Shown here piece by piece: positions 1-11,773 of a stretch of DNA of 64,000 bases. The DNA is from Xanthomonas chitinilytica (GTDB taxonomy: Bacteria; Pseudomonadota; Gammaproteobacteria; Xanthomonadales; Xanthomonadaceae): the NCBI RefSeq assembly GCF_026107455.2, contig NZ_JAPCHY010000001.1, positions 372,001-436,000 on the forward strand, given 5' to 3'. Both the position numbers and the translations under genes were made by a program. Within the stretch, counting starts at the first letter, position 1; each line of letters starts with the position of its first letter. The notes beneath the pieces are model-generated. The model searched no databases and was not told the DNA's origin. It saw nothing but the letters and a program-made list of their open reading frames with translations.

Positions 1-382
1 CGGCCCATTTGCCCTGGTGCGACTTGCTCCATTCACCCGCCGTGATCAGCAGCACCACGTCGGTTGGCGGCTGCGCGCAGAAAGTGCCGATGACTTCGGC
101 GCCCTCCTTGCCGGGCTTGCCGCTGGGCAGCCGCAGCTCGACCAGGCGCCGGGCGCTGAACAGGCTGGGCGCATTGAAGCTGGAGTCGAGCCGGCCCCAG
201 TCGAAATCGCGGCCGTCGGCATCGAACACCTCGCGCTCGCCGATGCCCTCGGCGCGCGCGCGGGCGCGCACCGCGTCGGCGGCTTCGAGCACGCGCAGGG
301 TCTCGGGACCGGCGATCAGGTAGACCGGGGACAGCGGCTGCGTCGCCGGCTGCGTGCAGAGCTGTTCGGGGCGCAGTTCCAT
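1..382 (-). CDS. holA: DNA polymerase III subunit delta, N-terminal part (cut by window edge)
   Basis: The minus-strand frame starts at an ATG at 382 (MELRPEQLCTQ) and stays open to base 1, giving about 127 residues. The pattern with PVYLIAGPE near the start and DVVLLITAGEWSKS late in the fragment is typical of the delta subunit, which opens the beta clamp within the clamp loader. It lies directly downstream of lptE on the same strand, matching the conserved leuS-lptE-holA order of gammaproteobacteria. The C-terminal two thirds lie outside the window. The identification rests on both sequence pattern and gene order. Confidence 0.9.
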   Translation of the reverse strand, partial: MELRPEQLCTQPATQPLSPVYLIAGPETLRVLEAADAVRARARAEGIGEREVFDADGRDFDWGRLDSSFNAPSLFSARRLVELRLPSGKPGKEGAEVIGTFCAQPPTDVVLLITAGEWSKSHQGKWA

Positions 383-431
383 GGCGACAGCCTAACCGGT
401 GCGACCGGCGCGATGCCGGCCGGGCAACGAC

Positions 432-1046
432 TCAGGCACCCTGGTCCACCGGCTGGGTCGGTTCGGTCGGCTCCACTGGCTCGGTCGGCTCCCCTGGTTC
501 CGTCGGTTCCGTCGACTCTGCCGGTTCCGTCGCCTCCGGCGCCCGCTCCAGTTCGGCGCGGATCACGCTGTCGATGCGGCGCAGGATCGAGGCGGACATG
601 TCGCGGCGCAGTTCGTCGGCCAGGATCTCGCGCTCGGTGGTGGTGCCGGTGACGTCGGTGGGCTGCGAGATGTAGTCGCGCGACAGCTCGATCACCTGTT
701 CCGGCACCAGCACGCTGCCGTCGCCGCGGTAGAACACGAACACCGTTGCGTAGCGCAGGCTGTACTCCTGCGCGCGGCCGCGGGCATCGATCGCGATCGG
801 CAGGTCGCCCCAGCGCTCGGAGCGGATCTGCAGCCGCGCCGCGCCCTCGACCGCGGTGTCGTCGGCCACTTCCGCACCGGACGCGCGCAGGCCGCGCTCG
901 AGCAGCTTCACCAGTTCGCTGTAGCGCACGGACGACTGCACCTTCACCGCGGGCGTATCGGCCGGCAGCGTCAACGTGTTGCGCAGGTGGAAGCCGCAGC
1001 CGGCAAGGCTCGCGGCAATGACGAGGGCAAACAGGAATCGGGTCAT
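432..1046 (-). CDS. lptE: LPS-assembly lipoprotein LptE
   Basis: 204-residue lipoprotein with a type II signal peptide and the lipobox LAGC, acylated cysteine at residue 17, followed by GFHLR as usual in LptE. LptE plugs the LptD barrel in the outer membrane and helps place lipopolysaccharide on the cell surface. The body ends near residue 170 and is followed by about 30 residues made almost only of repeated T/E/P units (EPTEP-like), an acidic disordered tail not needed for the fold. It lies between leuS and holA on the same strand, as in related bacteria. The gap of 49 bases to holA suggests one transcript. Confidence 0.93.
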   Translation of the reverse strand: MTRFLFALVIAASLAGCGFHLRNTLTLPADTPAVKVQSSVRYSELVKLLERGLRASGAEVADDTAVEGAARLQIRSERWGDLPIAIDARGRAQEYSLRYATVFVFYRGDGSVLVPEQVIELSRDYISQPTDVTGTTTEREILADELRRDMSASILRRIDSVIRAELERAPEATEPAESTEPTEPGEPTEPVEPTEPTQPVDQGA

Positions 1047-1477
1047 GGATACAGTCTGGCGGAGCGGAAGGAGAGCGGCAATAGCCGGGCCGCATCATCG
1101 CGCAGGCCGCGTGAGCGGAGATGAAACCGCCCCGCGCGGCAGGCTCCCGTCATTGGCAGCGAAGGCGAACCTGCCGCCATGTGCCCGCGCAGTTTGCTGC
1201 GGGTGCCGCCCCAGCCGTCGTCCCCGCGCGGGCGGGAGACGCGCCACGACCGGGCAAAGCGCCGGTCGGCCGCCGTGCACGTCGCTGGGCTCCCGCCTTC
1301 GCGGGAGCGACGAGCGACGACATCATCGAGCACAGCGCCGAAGCCGTGGTGCCGGGCTTCCACCTGTGCGGAAGCGACGGCAGAACCGCGGGTTCGGAAA
1401 TACTGCGGACGGCGTCCCATCGGGACGCGTCCCTGGCTGGCGACGCAACCTGGGGGGGTGGGCGGCCTCGCGGCGGC
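1047..1477. other. Intergenic region between lptE and leuS (431 bp)
   Basis: No convincing gene lies here; frames that cross it are antisense or read-through frames without a start signal. It holds a perfect palindrome at 1289-1308 (listed separately) and a related G/C-rich block around 1217-1235. Its length is unusual for leuS-lptE, which are often close together, so lptE-holA may have their own promoter here, but no clear -35/-10 pair was seen. Confidence 0.5.
1289..1308. repeat. REP-like palindrome in the lptE-leuS spacer
   Basis: GCTCCCGC, loop CTTC, GCGGGAGC: a perfect 8-bp stem with a four-base loop, flanked by GTCGC and GCGAC. Intergenic palindromes of this 'CCCGCxxxxGCGGG' type are common dispersed repeats in Xanthomonadaceae genomes. 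It may act as an attenuator or mRNA stabiliser between leuS and lptE; that role is inference. Confidence 0.55.
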
Positions 1478-5642
<4,165 letters not shown>

Positions 5643-5666
5643 TCCCTGTCTCCGGGGCCTGCGCGG

Positions 5667-6248
5667 TCAGCCGCGGGCCGCCGGCCGCAGGGTCCTGGCC
5701 GCGTGCCACGTCCATGCGAACCACGCCAGCAACGACAGCCGCTGGCCGAAGCCGGCGCCCAGCAGCTGCGGCAGCAGCACCCCGCACAACAACACCACCA
5801 GCAACGCCGCCAGCGTCGCCGGGCGCAGCGGACGGATGCCAATGGCCAGCAGCGCGGCGCCGGCGACGAAGGCGATCCACCACGCGGTCCACGCAGCGGC
5901 ATGCAGGCGGCTGACGCCGGCATCCAGGTGCTCCGGGTCGAGCGGGAAAACGCCCTGCGCCGCGAACGCCAGCGCGGCCAGCAGCAGCAGCGACGTCCCC
6001 AGCCGCGTGGCCATCCCCGCCGCCGGCGGCAACGCGTCGCGCAGCCGCCACGCGACGGCGGCCAGCAGCAGCCCCGGCAGCACGAAGCACAGCAGGTTGA
6101 ACGCCAGCGCCCGCGGGATTGCCGTCGCGCCGGGCAGCGCCAGCGGATGCTGCAGGTGCGAGTAACCCTCGAGCAGACTGCCGAAGCCGGCGGAGGCCGC
6201 CACGCACAGCAGCATGGCGGCGACCGCCAGCCGATCCAGGTGCCGCAT
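5667..6248 (-). CDS. DUF998-like integral membrane protein
   Basis: 193 residues with about six hydrophobic segments, resembling the DUF998 family (an FPLDPEHLD stretch followed by RLHAAAW). Function unknown. It is the last gene of a four-gene minus-strand operon; its ATG overlaps the TGA of the Xre regulator (6248-6250), so translation is probably coupled. Being co-transcribed with a regulator and two other membrane proteins suggests a regulated envelope function, which is inference. Another DUF998-like gene lies at 30208-30933. Confidence 0.7.
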   Translation of the reverse strand: MRHLDRLAVAAMLLCVAASAGFGSLLEGYSHLQHPLALPGATAIPRALAFNLLCFVLPGLLLAAVAWRLRDALPPAAGMATRLGTSLLLLAALAFAAQGVFPLDPEHLDAGVSRLHAAAWTAWWIAFVAGAALLAIGIRPLRPATLAALLVVLLCGVLLPQLLGAGFGQRLSLLAWFAWTWHAARTLRPAARG

Positions 6249-6466
6249 CAGCCCTCTCCTTCCCAGCGGAACACGTCCTCGACCCCCACGCCGAAGGCGC
6301 GCGCGATGCGGAACGCCAGCTCCAGCGACGGCGCGTAGCGGCCGGCTTCCAGCGCGATGATCGTCTGCCGGGTCACCCGGCAGGCGTCGGCCAGCTGCTG
6401 CTGCGTCATCCCGCCATTGTCGAAGCGCAGCCGGCGGATATCGTTGCCGAGCGGGGTGCCGGTCAT
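6248..6466 (-). CDS. Small Xre-family transcriptional regulator
   Basis: 72-residue protein that is little more than one helix-turn-helix domain: residues about 8-62 hold the pattern [19 protein letters not shown], then [10 protein letters not shown] and P(S)[11 protein letters not shown] typical of Xre/Cro regulators. Such stand-alone proteins bind as dimers to inverted repeats. Start and stop both overlap neighbours: the ATG at 6466 lies inside the end of the membrane-protein gene (stop at 6463) and the stop overlaps the DUF998 start. The operon promoter at 7595-7622 contains a TGTAAA-N6-TTTACA dyad that is a natural candidate for its own operator. Confidence 0.88.
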   Translation of the reverse strand: MTGTPLGNDIRRLRFDNGGMTQQQLADACRVTRQTIIALEAGRYAPSLELAFRIARAFGVGVEDVFRWEGEG

Positions 6467-6933
6467 CGCCCATCCCGGCGGTAGCGCAGCGCGACCGCGA
6501 CGTGGGCGGCGGCATTGGCCGCGATCAGCCCCAGCAGCAGCATGCCGGTGAGCGTCGCCGGCGCGGCCAGCAACCAGGCACGGACGGCGGGCACCAGCAG
6601 CGCGAGCGCCAGGCCCATGCCCAGCGTGCTCGCCGCCAGCCGGAACGCCCGGTCGCCGGCCGCCAGGATCGCCGCATCGCGCTCGTCCTCCAGCACTCCG
6701 CGGTGGCGCCGCGCATCGAACAGCGCGCGCCGGCGGAACCCGTGCGACAGCGGCAGCACCACCACCACCGCCAGCAGCGGAAACAGGCTGCCCTGCCAGA
6801 CCACGGCCACCAGCGTGAACAGGCCCAGCCCGGCCATGCCGCTGGCCATGCTCCATGCGAAGCGTTCGCCGAACGGCGCCGCCATCCCGCGCTCCGGCGG
6901 CATCTTCCGCCCTTCCCGCATCGAACTGTTCAT
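6463..6933 (-). CDS. Small integral membrane protein, operon with Xre regulator
   Basis: 156 residues with four predicted transmembrane segments in two hairpins (around residues 29-60 and 98-145) separated by a charged linker ([19 protein letters not shown]). The linker 'DERDAAI' motif also occurs in membrane proteins encoded next to Xre regulators, where it is thought to face the cytoplasm; that link is from memory and unverified. The ATG at 6933 overlaps the stop of the upstream membrane gene by four bases (6930-6933). No enzyme motif is visible. Confidence 0.75.
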   Translation of the reverse strand: MNSSMREGRKMPPERGMAAPFGERFAWSMASGMAGLGLFTLVAVVWQGSLFPLLAVVVVLPLSHGFRRRALFDARRHRGVLEDERDAAILAAGDRAFRLAASTLGMGLALALLVPAVRAWLLAAPATLTGMLLLGLIAANAAAHVAVALRYRRDGR

Positions 6934-7562
6934 ACCTGTTGGCTCCTGCTGCGATCGCGCCAGTACATCCAGACCATGCCGGCATGTTCCGCCAGCCAGC
7001 CGCATGCCAGCACGAATACCAGCAGGTTGCCGATCAGGAAATGGCTGGCCCACTGCAGCCGGCCCGGCGGCGAGAACCCGAACGTCAGCGCCAGCCCGAC
7101 CAGCCCGGCGACCACCGCCCCACGGCTCCAGCCCGCCGCCGGTATCTCGACCTGGCGATCGCGCTCGTCGACCTGCACCCGCCCCTTCCAGCGCGCGGCC
7201 AGCAGCCGGGACAGCACCAGCCAGGCCAGCAGCAGGCCGATCAGGCTCACCGCCACGTCCCTGGCCGCGGGACCGGCCCCTTCGGCAAGCAACGGCAAAC
7301 GGGTGGCGAAACAGACCGCGCCGGCCGCATTCACGCACAACCCGATCCATGCCTGCCATTCGCGCGGCGAAATTTTCCCTTCCACCTCTCTGCGCGGCAT
7401 CCGCGAAACCGCATGCAACGCCATGCCCGTGACCAGGATCAGCAGGCTGGCGCCGAAGGCGCCGACAGCGACACCGCGCACCCGCCCGCTCCCCGGCAAC
7501 AGCCAGAACCCCGTGCCCGCCGTCGTCAGCAGCGCGGCCCACCCCGGGCGATGCCAATCCAT
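6930..7562 (-). CDS. Integral membrane protein, first gene of the Xre operon
   Basis: 210 residues with about six transmembrane segments. It shares with the next protein a charged segment before a hydrophobic pair ([12 protein letters not shown], residues about 128-139), so the two are likely distant paralogues or partners of the same complex. The ATG at 7562 is 33-60 bases downstream of the -10/-35 elements listed at 7585-7622. It is the promoter-proximal gene of the operon 7562 to 5667. No catalytic motif is seen; the role is unknown. Confidence 0.75.
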   Translation of the reverse strand: MDWHRPGWAALLTTAGTGFWLLPGSGRVRGVAVGAFGASLLILVTGMALHAVSRMPRREVEGKISPREWQAWIGLCVNAAGAVCFATRLPLLAEGAGPAARDVAVSLIGLLLAWLVLSRLLAARWKGRVQVDERDRQVEIPAAGWSRGAVVAGLVGLALTFGFSPPGRLQWASHFLIGNLLVFVLACGWLAEHAGMVWMYWRDRSRSQQV

Positions 7563-7584
7563 ATGTCATCCAGACCAGACTTTA

Positions 7585-7622
7585 TGTAAAAACAAATTTA
7601 CAAAGGCCATCGCCAATGTCAA
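7585..7622 (-). promoter_or_regulatory. Promoter with overlapping dyad for the membrane protein/Xre operon
   Basis: On the minus strand there is a perfect -35 TTGACA (7622-7617), a 16-base spacer and a -10-like TAAATT (7600-7595). A perfect inverted repeat TGTAAA-N6-TTTACA (7585-7602) covers the -10 box. The spot is A/T rich in a G/C-rich genome. A dyad over the -10 is where a small Xre repressor encoded in the same operon would bind; autoregulation is inference. Confidence 0.6.
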
Positions 7623-7723
7623 ATCATTTTTACACTCCGGATGCGATCGTCACCGCGTCACCACCGGCTCCGGTGCCCCCGGCATCCATCGCGGTCGCGC
7701 CCGGTACCGGCGGACGGCGCACC

Positions 7724-8926
7724 TCACCCCCGTCCGGCGACCGCCGCACGCAGGGCGGCGGCCAGGCCGCCACGGCGCTCGACCTGGATCTGCTGCAGTC
7801 CCAACCATCCGGCCAGTGCTGCCAGCTCCCGCGCCAGCGCCCCGGCGGTCTCCGCCGGCGCATCGGTTTCGGCATGCGCGCTGCGCACCACCAGCCGGCC
7901 CCGGTTGCGTTCGGCCTTGAGGTCGACGCGGGCGACCAGATGCTCCCCGAGCAGGAACGGCAACACGTAGTAGCCGTGGGTACGCAGGTGCTCCGGCACG
8001 TAGATCTCGATGCGGTAGCGGAACCCGAACAGCTTCTCGGCGCGTTCGCGCGCCCACACCAGCGGATCGAACGGGCTGAGCAGCGCGCACGCCTCCACCT
8101 TGCGCGGCAGGCGCGCATCGCGATGCATCCATGCCGGCCGCGGCCAGCCCTCGACCCGCACCGGCAGCAGTTCGCCCCTCTCGACCAGCGCGGCGATCGC
8201 CGGGCGGCCCTGCTGCGGCGACATGCGGTAGTAGTCGCGCAGACAGGCCTCGGTGCCGACGCCATGCGAGATCGCCGCGCGCCGGATCAGTTCGATGTGC
8301 GCCTCGGCATCGTCGGGCACCGGCCGCGCCAGGATGTCGGCCGGGATCACCCGTTCGGGCAGGTCGTACAGGCGTTCGAAGGCGCCGTTGCGGCCGGCGA
8401 TCGCGATCTGCCCGGACAGGAACAGGTATTCCAGCGTCTTCTTGGCTTCCGACCAGTTCCAGCCCCAGTGGGTCTTCGCCCGCGGCAGGCCATCGTCCAG
8501 TTCGCGCGAAGTGCTGGCGCCGCGCTCGCGCAGCTCGGCCAGCAGCGCGCCCACCAGCTTCGGATCGTGCGCGATCGCCGACCAGGCGTGGCCGTTGTCG
8601 CGGTAGTGCCGCATCCGGTGCTGCATGTACGGCCACAGTTCCACCGGCATGAACGCGGCCACGTGCGCCCAGTACTCCACGATCCGGCGCGGCGCGGCTT
8701 GCGCGGCACGGCCGAGCAGGCCGCTGTCGTAGGACCCCATCCGGCTGAACAGCGGCATGTAGTGCGCCCGTTGCAGCACGTTGACCGAATCGATCTGCAG
8801 CACGCCGGTGCGCGCCAGCGTGCGCATGAAGGTGCGCATCGTCGGCGTGCGGTGGCGGCGGTCGCAGAAGCCCTGCGCGGCCAGTGCGATGCGCCGGGCC
8901 TGCGCGCGGGAGAGTTCGAGGGTCAT
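7724..8926 (-). CDS. Winged-helix DNA glycosylase-like protein (YcaQ family)
   Basis: 400 residues of the YcaQ/AlkX type (HTH_42, PF06224), a group whose characterised members open DNA interstrand crosslinks by unhooking alkylated bases. Visible marks are the N-terminal ARRIALAAQGF region, the QIDSVNVLQRAHY segment around residue 45, and the C-terminal PFLLGEHLVARVDLK region. The start at 8926 (MTLELSRAQ) is preferred over an in-frame start at 9034 because the extra 36 residues look non-coding and run into the divergent cnoX promoter area. Length fits the family. Confidence 0.85.
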   Translation of the reverse strand: MTLELSRAQARRIALAAQGFCDRRHRTPTMRTFMRTLARTGVLQIDSVNVLQRAHYMPLFSRMGSYDSGLLGRAAQAAPRRIVEYWAHVAAFMPVELWPYMQHRMRHYRDNGHAWSAIAHDPKLVGALLAELRERGASTSRELDDGLPRAKTHWGWNWSEAKKTLEYLFLSGQIAIAGRNGAFERLYDLPERVIPADILARPVPDDAEAHIELIRRAAISHGVGTEACLRDYYRMSPQQGRPAIAALVERGELLPVRVEGWPRPAWMHRDARLPRKVEACALLSPFDPLVWARERAEKLFGFRYRIEIYVPEHLRTHGYYVLPFLLGEHLVARVDLKAERNRGRLVVRSAHAETDAPAETAGALARELAALAGWLGLQQIQVERRGGLAAALRAAVAGRG

Positions 8927-9069
8927 GGGCGCTGCGGGTATCCGGGTGCGTCCGCGCATTGTCCCCGCCGCCGCGGCATCCGCAATCCCGCGCGCCGGCA
9001 TCGCCGCGCAGGTTGAATTCCACGCCTTTGCCACAATGTCGGGGACTTCGCCGACAGGAACCTCGCCAG

Positions 9070-9939
9070 ATGACCGCAGACGCCGCCATGCCCCACGTCT
9101 TCGACGCCACCACCGAAACCTTCGAGGCCGACGTCCTGCAGAAGTCGCTGCAGGTGCCGGTGCTGGTGGACTTCTGGGCCACCTGGTGCGGGCCGTGCAA
9201 GACGCTGGGGCCGCTGCTGGAGAAGCTGGCCGGCGAGTACAACGGCGCCTTCGAGCTGGCCAAGGTCGACGTCGACAAGGAGCAGCAGATCGCCGCCGCG
9301 TTCCAGATCCGCTCGGTGCCCACCGTGTTCCTGGTCAAGGGCGGACAGCTGGTGGACGGCTTCCCCGGCGTGATCCCGGAAGGGCAACTGCGCGAATTCC
9401 TCAAGCAGCACGGCATCGAGCCGCTGGCCGCCGCCGAGGTTGCCGTGGAGGCCGAGGCGTTGCCGCTGGACCCGCAGGCCGAGGTCGAGGCCCTGCGCCA
9501 GGCCATCGCCGCCGCGCCGGACAACGAGGAGCTGAAACTCGACCTGGCGCTGGCGCTGCTGCGCACCGGCGCCGCCGCCGAGGCCGGCGAGCTGATCGAC
9601 GCCCTGCCCGCCAACCTGGCCACCGACGACCGCGCGGTGCGTGCCCGCGCCCGCCTCGATTTCGCCAAGGCGCTGCAGGACGCCCCGGCCGCCGAGGCGC
9701 TGGCCGCCCGCGTCGCCGCCGATGGCGACGACCTGCTGGCCCGGCACCTGCTGGGCGTGCACCAGCTGCTGGCCGGCGAGGACGAAGCGGCCCTGGAGCA
9801 GTTCCTGGAGATGCTGCGGCGCGACCGCGGCTTCCAGGACGGCCTGCCGAAGAAGGCGCTGATCGACGCGTTCCGGGTGATCGAGGACGAGGACCTGGTG
9901 GGCCGCTATCGCCGCAGGATGTCGTCGCTGCTGTTCTGA
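9070..9939 (+). CDS. cnoX: Thioredoxin-fold chaperedoxin CnoX (YbbN)
   Basis: 289 residues: an N-terminal thioredoxin domain (about 10-115) with the full redox motif WCGPC at residues 39-43, followed by a C-terminal TPR-like helical region. E. coli CnoX has SxxC instead and acts mainly as a holdase that protects unfolded proteins from oxidation and hands them to GroEL; the intact CxxC here suggests that oxidoreductase activity is kept. The ATG at 9070 was chosen over the longer open frame; an ATG at 9088 is also possible. It is divergent from the YcaQ-type gene. Confidence 0.9.
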   Translation: MTADAAMPHVFDATTETFEADVLQKSLQVPVLVDFWATWCGPCKTLGPLLEKLAGEYNGAFELAKVDVDKEQQIAAAFQIRSVPTVFLVKGGQLVDGFPGVIPEGQLREFLKQHGIEPLAAAEVAVEAEALPLDPQAEVEALRQAIAAAPDNEELKLDLALALLRTGAAAEAGELIDALPANLATDDRAVRARARLDFAKALQDAPAAEALAARVAADGDDLLARHLLGVHQLLAGEDEAALEQFLEMLRRDRGFQDGLPKKALIDAFRVIEDEDLVGRYRRRMSSLLF

Positions 9940-9964
9940 AGTGTGACGCATGCACGTATTCAGG

Positions 9965-10035
9965 TTGACGAAATACCTGCTACGCGATAATCGCGCGGTC
10001 ATCGTCGTGATGACGCCACGGCAACCGTTGCCGTG
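9965..10035 (+). promoter_or_regulatory. Possible promoter and structured leader before the FecR-LysM/GGDEF operon
   Basis: A -35-like TTGACG (9965-9970) and a -10-like GATAAT (9986-9991) are separated by 15 bases, shorter than usual. They are followed by two back-to-back dyads: GTCATC-N5-GATGAC (9998-10014) and the perfect 19-bp dyad CACGGCAACCGTTGCCGTG (10017-10035). The remaining 67 bases to the ATG at 10103 can also fold (GGCACG near 10056 with CGTGCC near 10085). These could be operators or mRNA hairpins. Confidence 0.4.
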
Positions 10036-10102
10036 ACTACCAGGGGATGGGGATGCCCGGCACGACCACCGGGCGCCGCGGTCCCGTGCCTGTAGGACCG
10101 AG

Positions 10103-11773
10103 ATGCCCGTGACGTTGTCGATTGCGCAGTCCCCGCGTTTCACCTCCCTGTCGCGACTCCTGCTGGCCGCCGTGCTGCTGGCGAGCGCGGCCGCCGCCAG
10201 CGCCCAGGACTGGACCTATCGCGTCCGCCCCGGCGACACCCTGTGGGACCTGGGTACCCGCTACCTGAAACCCAACGTACCCTGGGAAGAACTGCAGGCG
10301 CACAACCGCGTCGCCAATCCCTACCAGTTGCCGCCCGGCCAGACCCTGCGCTTCCCCATCGCCTGGCTGCGGGTGGAACCGGCACCGGCGAAGGTGCTGG
10401 CCGTGCGCGGGCCGGTGCAGCTCGTCGACGGCAAGGACGCGGCCGGGAAACCGGTACAGGAAGGCATGCGCCTGCCGATCGGCAGCCAGCTGCGCACCGG
10501 CGCCGATGCCAGCGTGACCCTCGTCTTCGCCGACGAATCGCGCCTGCAGCTGCGCGAGAACTCGGAACTGCACCTGGACCAGCTCAGCAGCTACGGCGCC
10601 ACCGGCATGGTCGATACCCGGCTGCGGCTGCAGCGCGGGCGCACCAGCAGCCGGGTTGCGCCGGCCCGCGGCCCGGCCTCGCGCTACGTAATCGCCGCCC
10701 CCACTGCCACCAGCAGCGTGCGCGGCACCGTGTTCCGGGTCAGCGCCGGCAGCGGCGACAATCCCGCCGCCACCGAAGTGCTGGAAGGCCGCGTGCAGGT
10801 CGGCAACCGCCATGGCCAGCAGCTGGTCGGTTCCGGTCACGCCACGCTCAGCGGCTCGGCCGGCCGCGCACCGGCCCGCGCACAACCGCTGCCATCGGCC
10901 CCGCAACTGGACGAAGCCCGCCTGCGGCTCGACCCGCTGCCGCTGCTGGCGGCCTGGCAACCGGTGGCCGGCGCTACCGGCTACCGCGTCGAAGTGGTCC
11001 GCGCCGACGCCCCCGAGGTCCTGCTGTTCGCCCAGGACGTCGCCGAACCGCAGCTGCAGATCGACGACCTGCCAGCCGGGCAGTTGCGACTGCTGGTCCG
11101 CGCGGTCGCCGGCGACGGCATCGAAGGGCACGACGCCGAGCGCGATTTCGCCGTCCTCGACGATCCGCCGCCGCCACTGACCCTGAATCCCACCCACGGC
11201 CAGACCCTGAACCAGTCGCGCCCGCGCTTCGAATGGGCGCGGGTGCCCGAGGCCGCCGGCAGCGTGCTGCAGATCGCGCGCGACCCGCAGTTCCTGCAGC
11301 CGCTGGCCGAACAGGAAACCCGTTCCACCCGCCTGCGCGCGCAGCCCGAGCTGGCCCCGGGCGACTACTGGTGGCGGGTGGCCTCGCGCGATGCGCAGGG
11401 CCGCCGCGGCCGTTACGGCCAGGCCCTGCCGCTGCACATCAGCGACGACCCGGTGGACCCGCAGTTGCAGCCGCCGCAGACCGCCAGGGGCGAGCTGACG
11501 CTGCGCTGGCAGGCCGGCGGCGAAGGCCAGCGCTACCGGGTGCAGGTCGATCGCCGTGGCGACTTCGCGCGACCGCTGCTCGACCAGGAAGTCGATGCGC
11601 CCGAGGTCTCGTTGAAGCGCCCGTGGCGCGGCACCCTGCACATACGCGTGCAGTACATCGACGACGACGGCTACGCCGGCGCGTTCTCCCCTGCCCAGCA
11701 GATCAGGCTGCCCTGCCGGCTCTGCTACGGCGCCGGCGCGGGTGCCGGCGCGCTGTTGCTGCTGGCGCTATGA
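10103..11773 (+). CDS. LysM and FecR domain periplasmic protein
   Basis: 556 residues. A signal peptide ends near residue 34 (AAAASAQ). A LysM domain follows (YRVRPGDTLWDLGTRYL, residues about 38-85), which binds peptidoglycan. Then comes a FecR-type domain (about 95-245) with GSQLRTG and the SVRGTVFRV segment. The remainder looks like repeated fibronectin-like beta modules (W-A-x-VPEAAGS; YWWRVASRDAQGR). It ends in a hydrophobic stretch after LPCRLCYG. The stop overlaps the ATG of the CHASE2-GGDEF gene (ATGA, 11770-11773), so the two are translationally coupled. The likely job is to sense or present envelope state to the cyclase; this is inference from context. Confidence 0.85.
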   Translation: MPVTLSIAQSPRFTSLSRLLLAAVLLASAAAASAQDWTYRVRPGDTLWDLGTRYLKPNVPWEELQAHNRVANPYQLPPGQTLRFPIAWLRVEPAPAKVLAVRGPVQLVDGKDAAGKPVQEGMRLPIGSQLRTGADASVTLVFADESRLQLRENSELHLDQLSSYGATGMVDTRLRLQRGRTSSRVAPARGPASRYVIAAPTATSSVRGTVFRVSAGSGDNPAATEVLEGRVQVGNRHGQQLVGSGHATLSGSAGRAPARAQPLPSAPQLDEARLRLDPLPLLAAWQPVAGATGYRVEVVRADAPEVLLFAQDVAEPQLQIDDLPAGQLRLLVRAVAGDGIEGHDAERDFAVLDDPPPPLTLNPTHGQTLNQSRPRFEWARVPEAAGSVLQIARDPQFLQPLAEQETRSTRLRAQPELAPGDYWWRVASRDAQGRRGRYGQALPLHISDDPVDPQLQPPQTARGELTLRWQAGGEGQRYRVQVDRRGDFARPLLDQEVDAPEVSLKRPWRGTLHIRVQYIDDDGYAGAFSPAQQIRLPCRLCYGAGAGAGALLLLAL

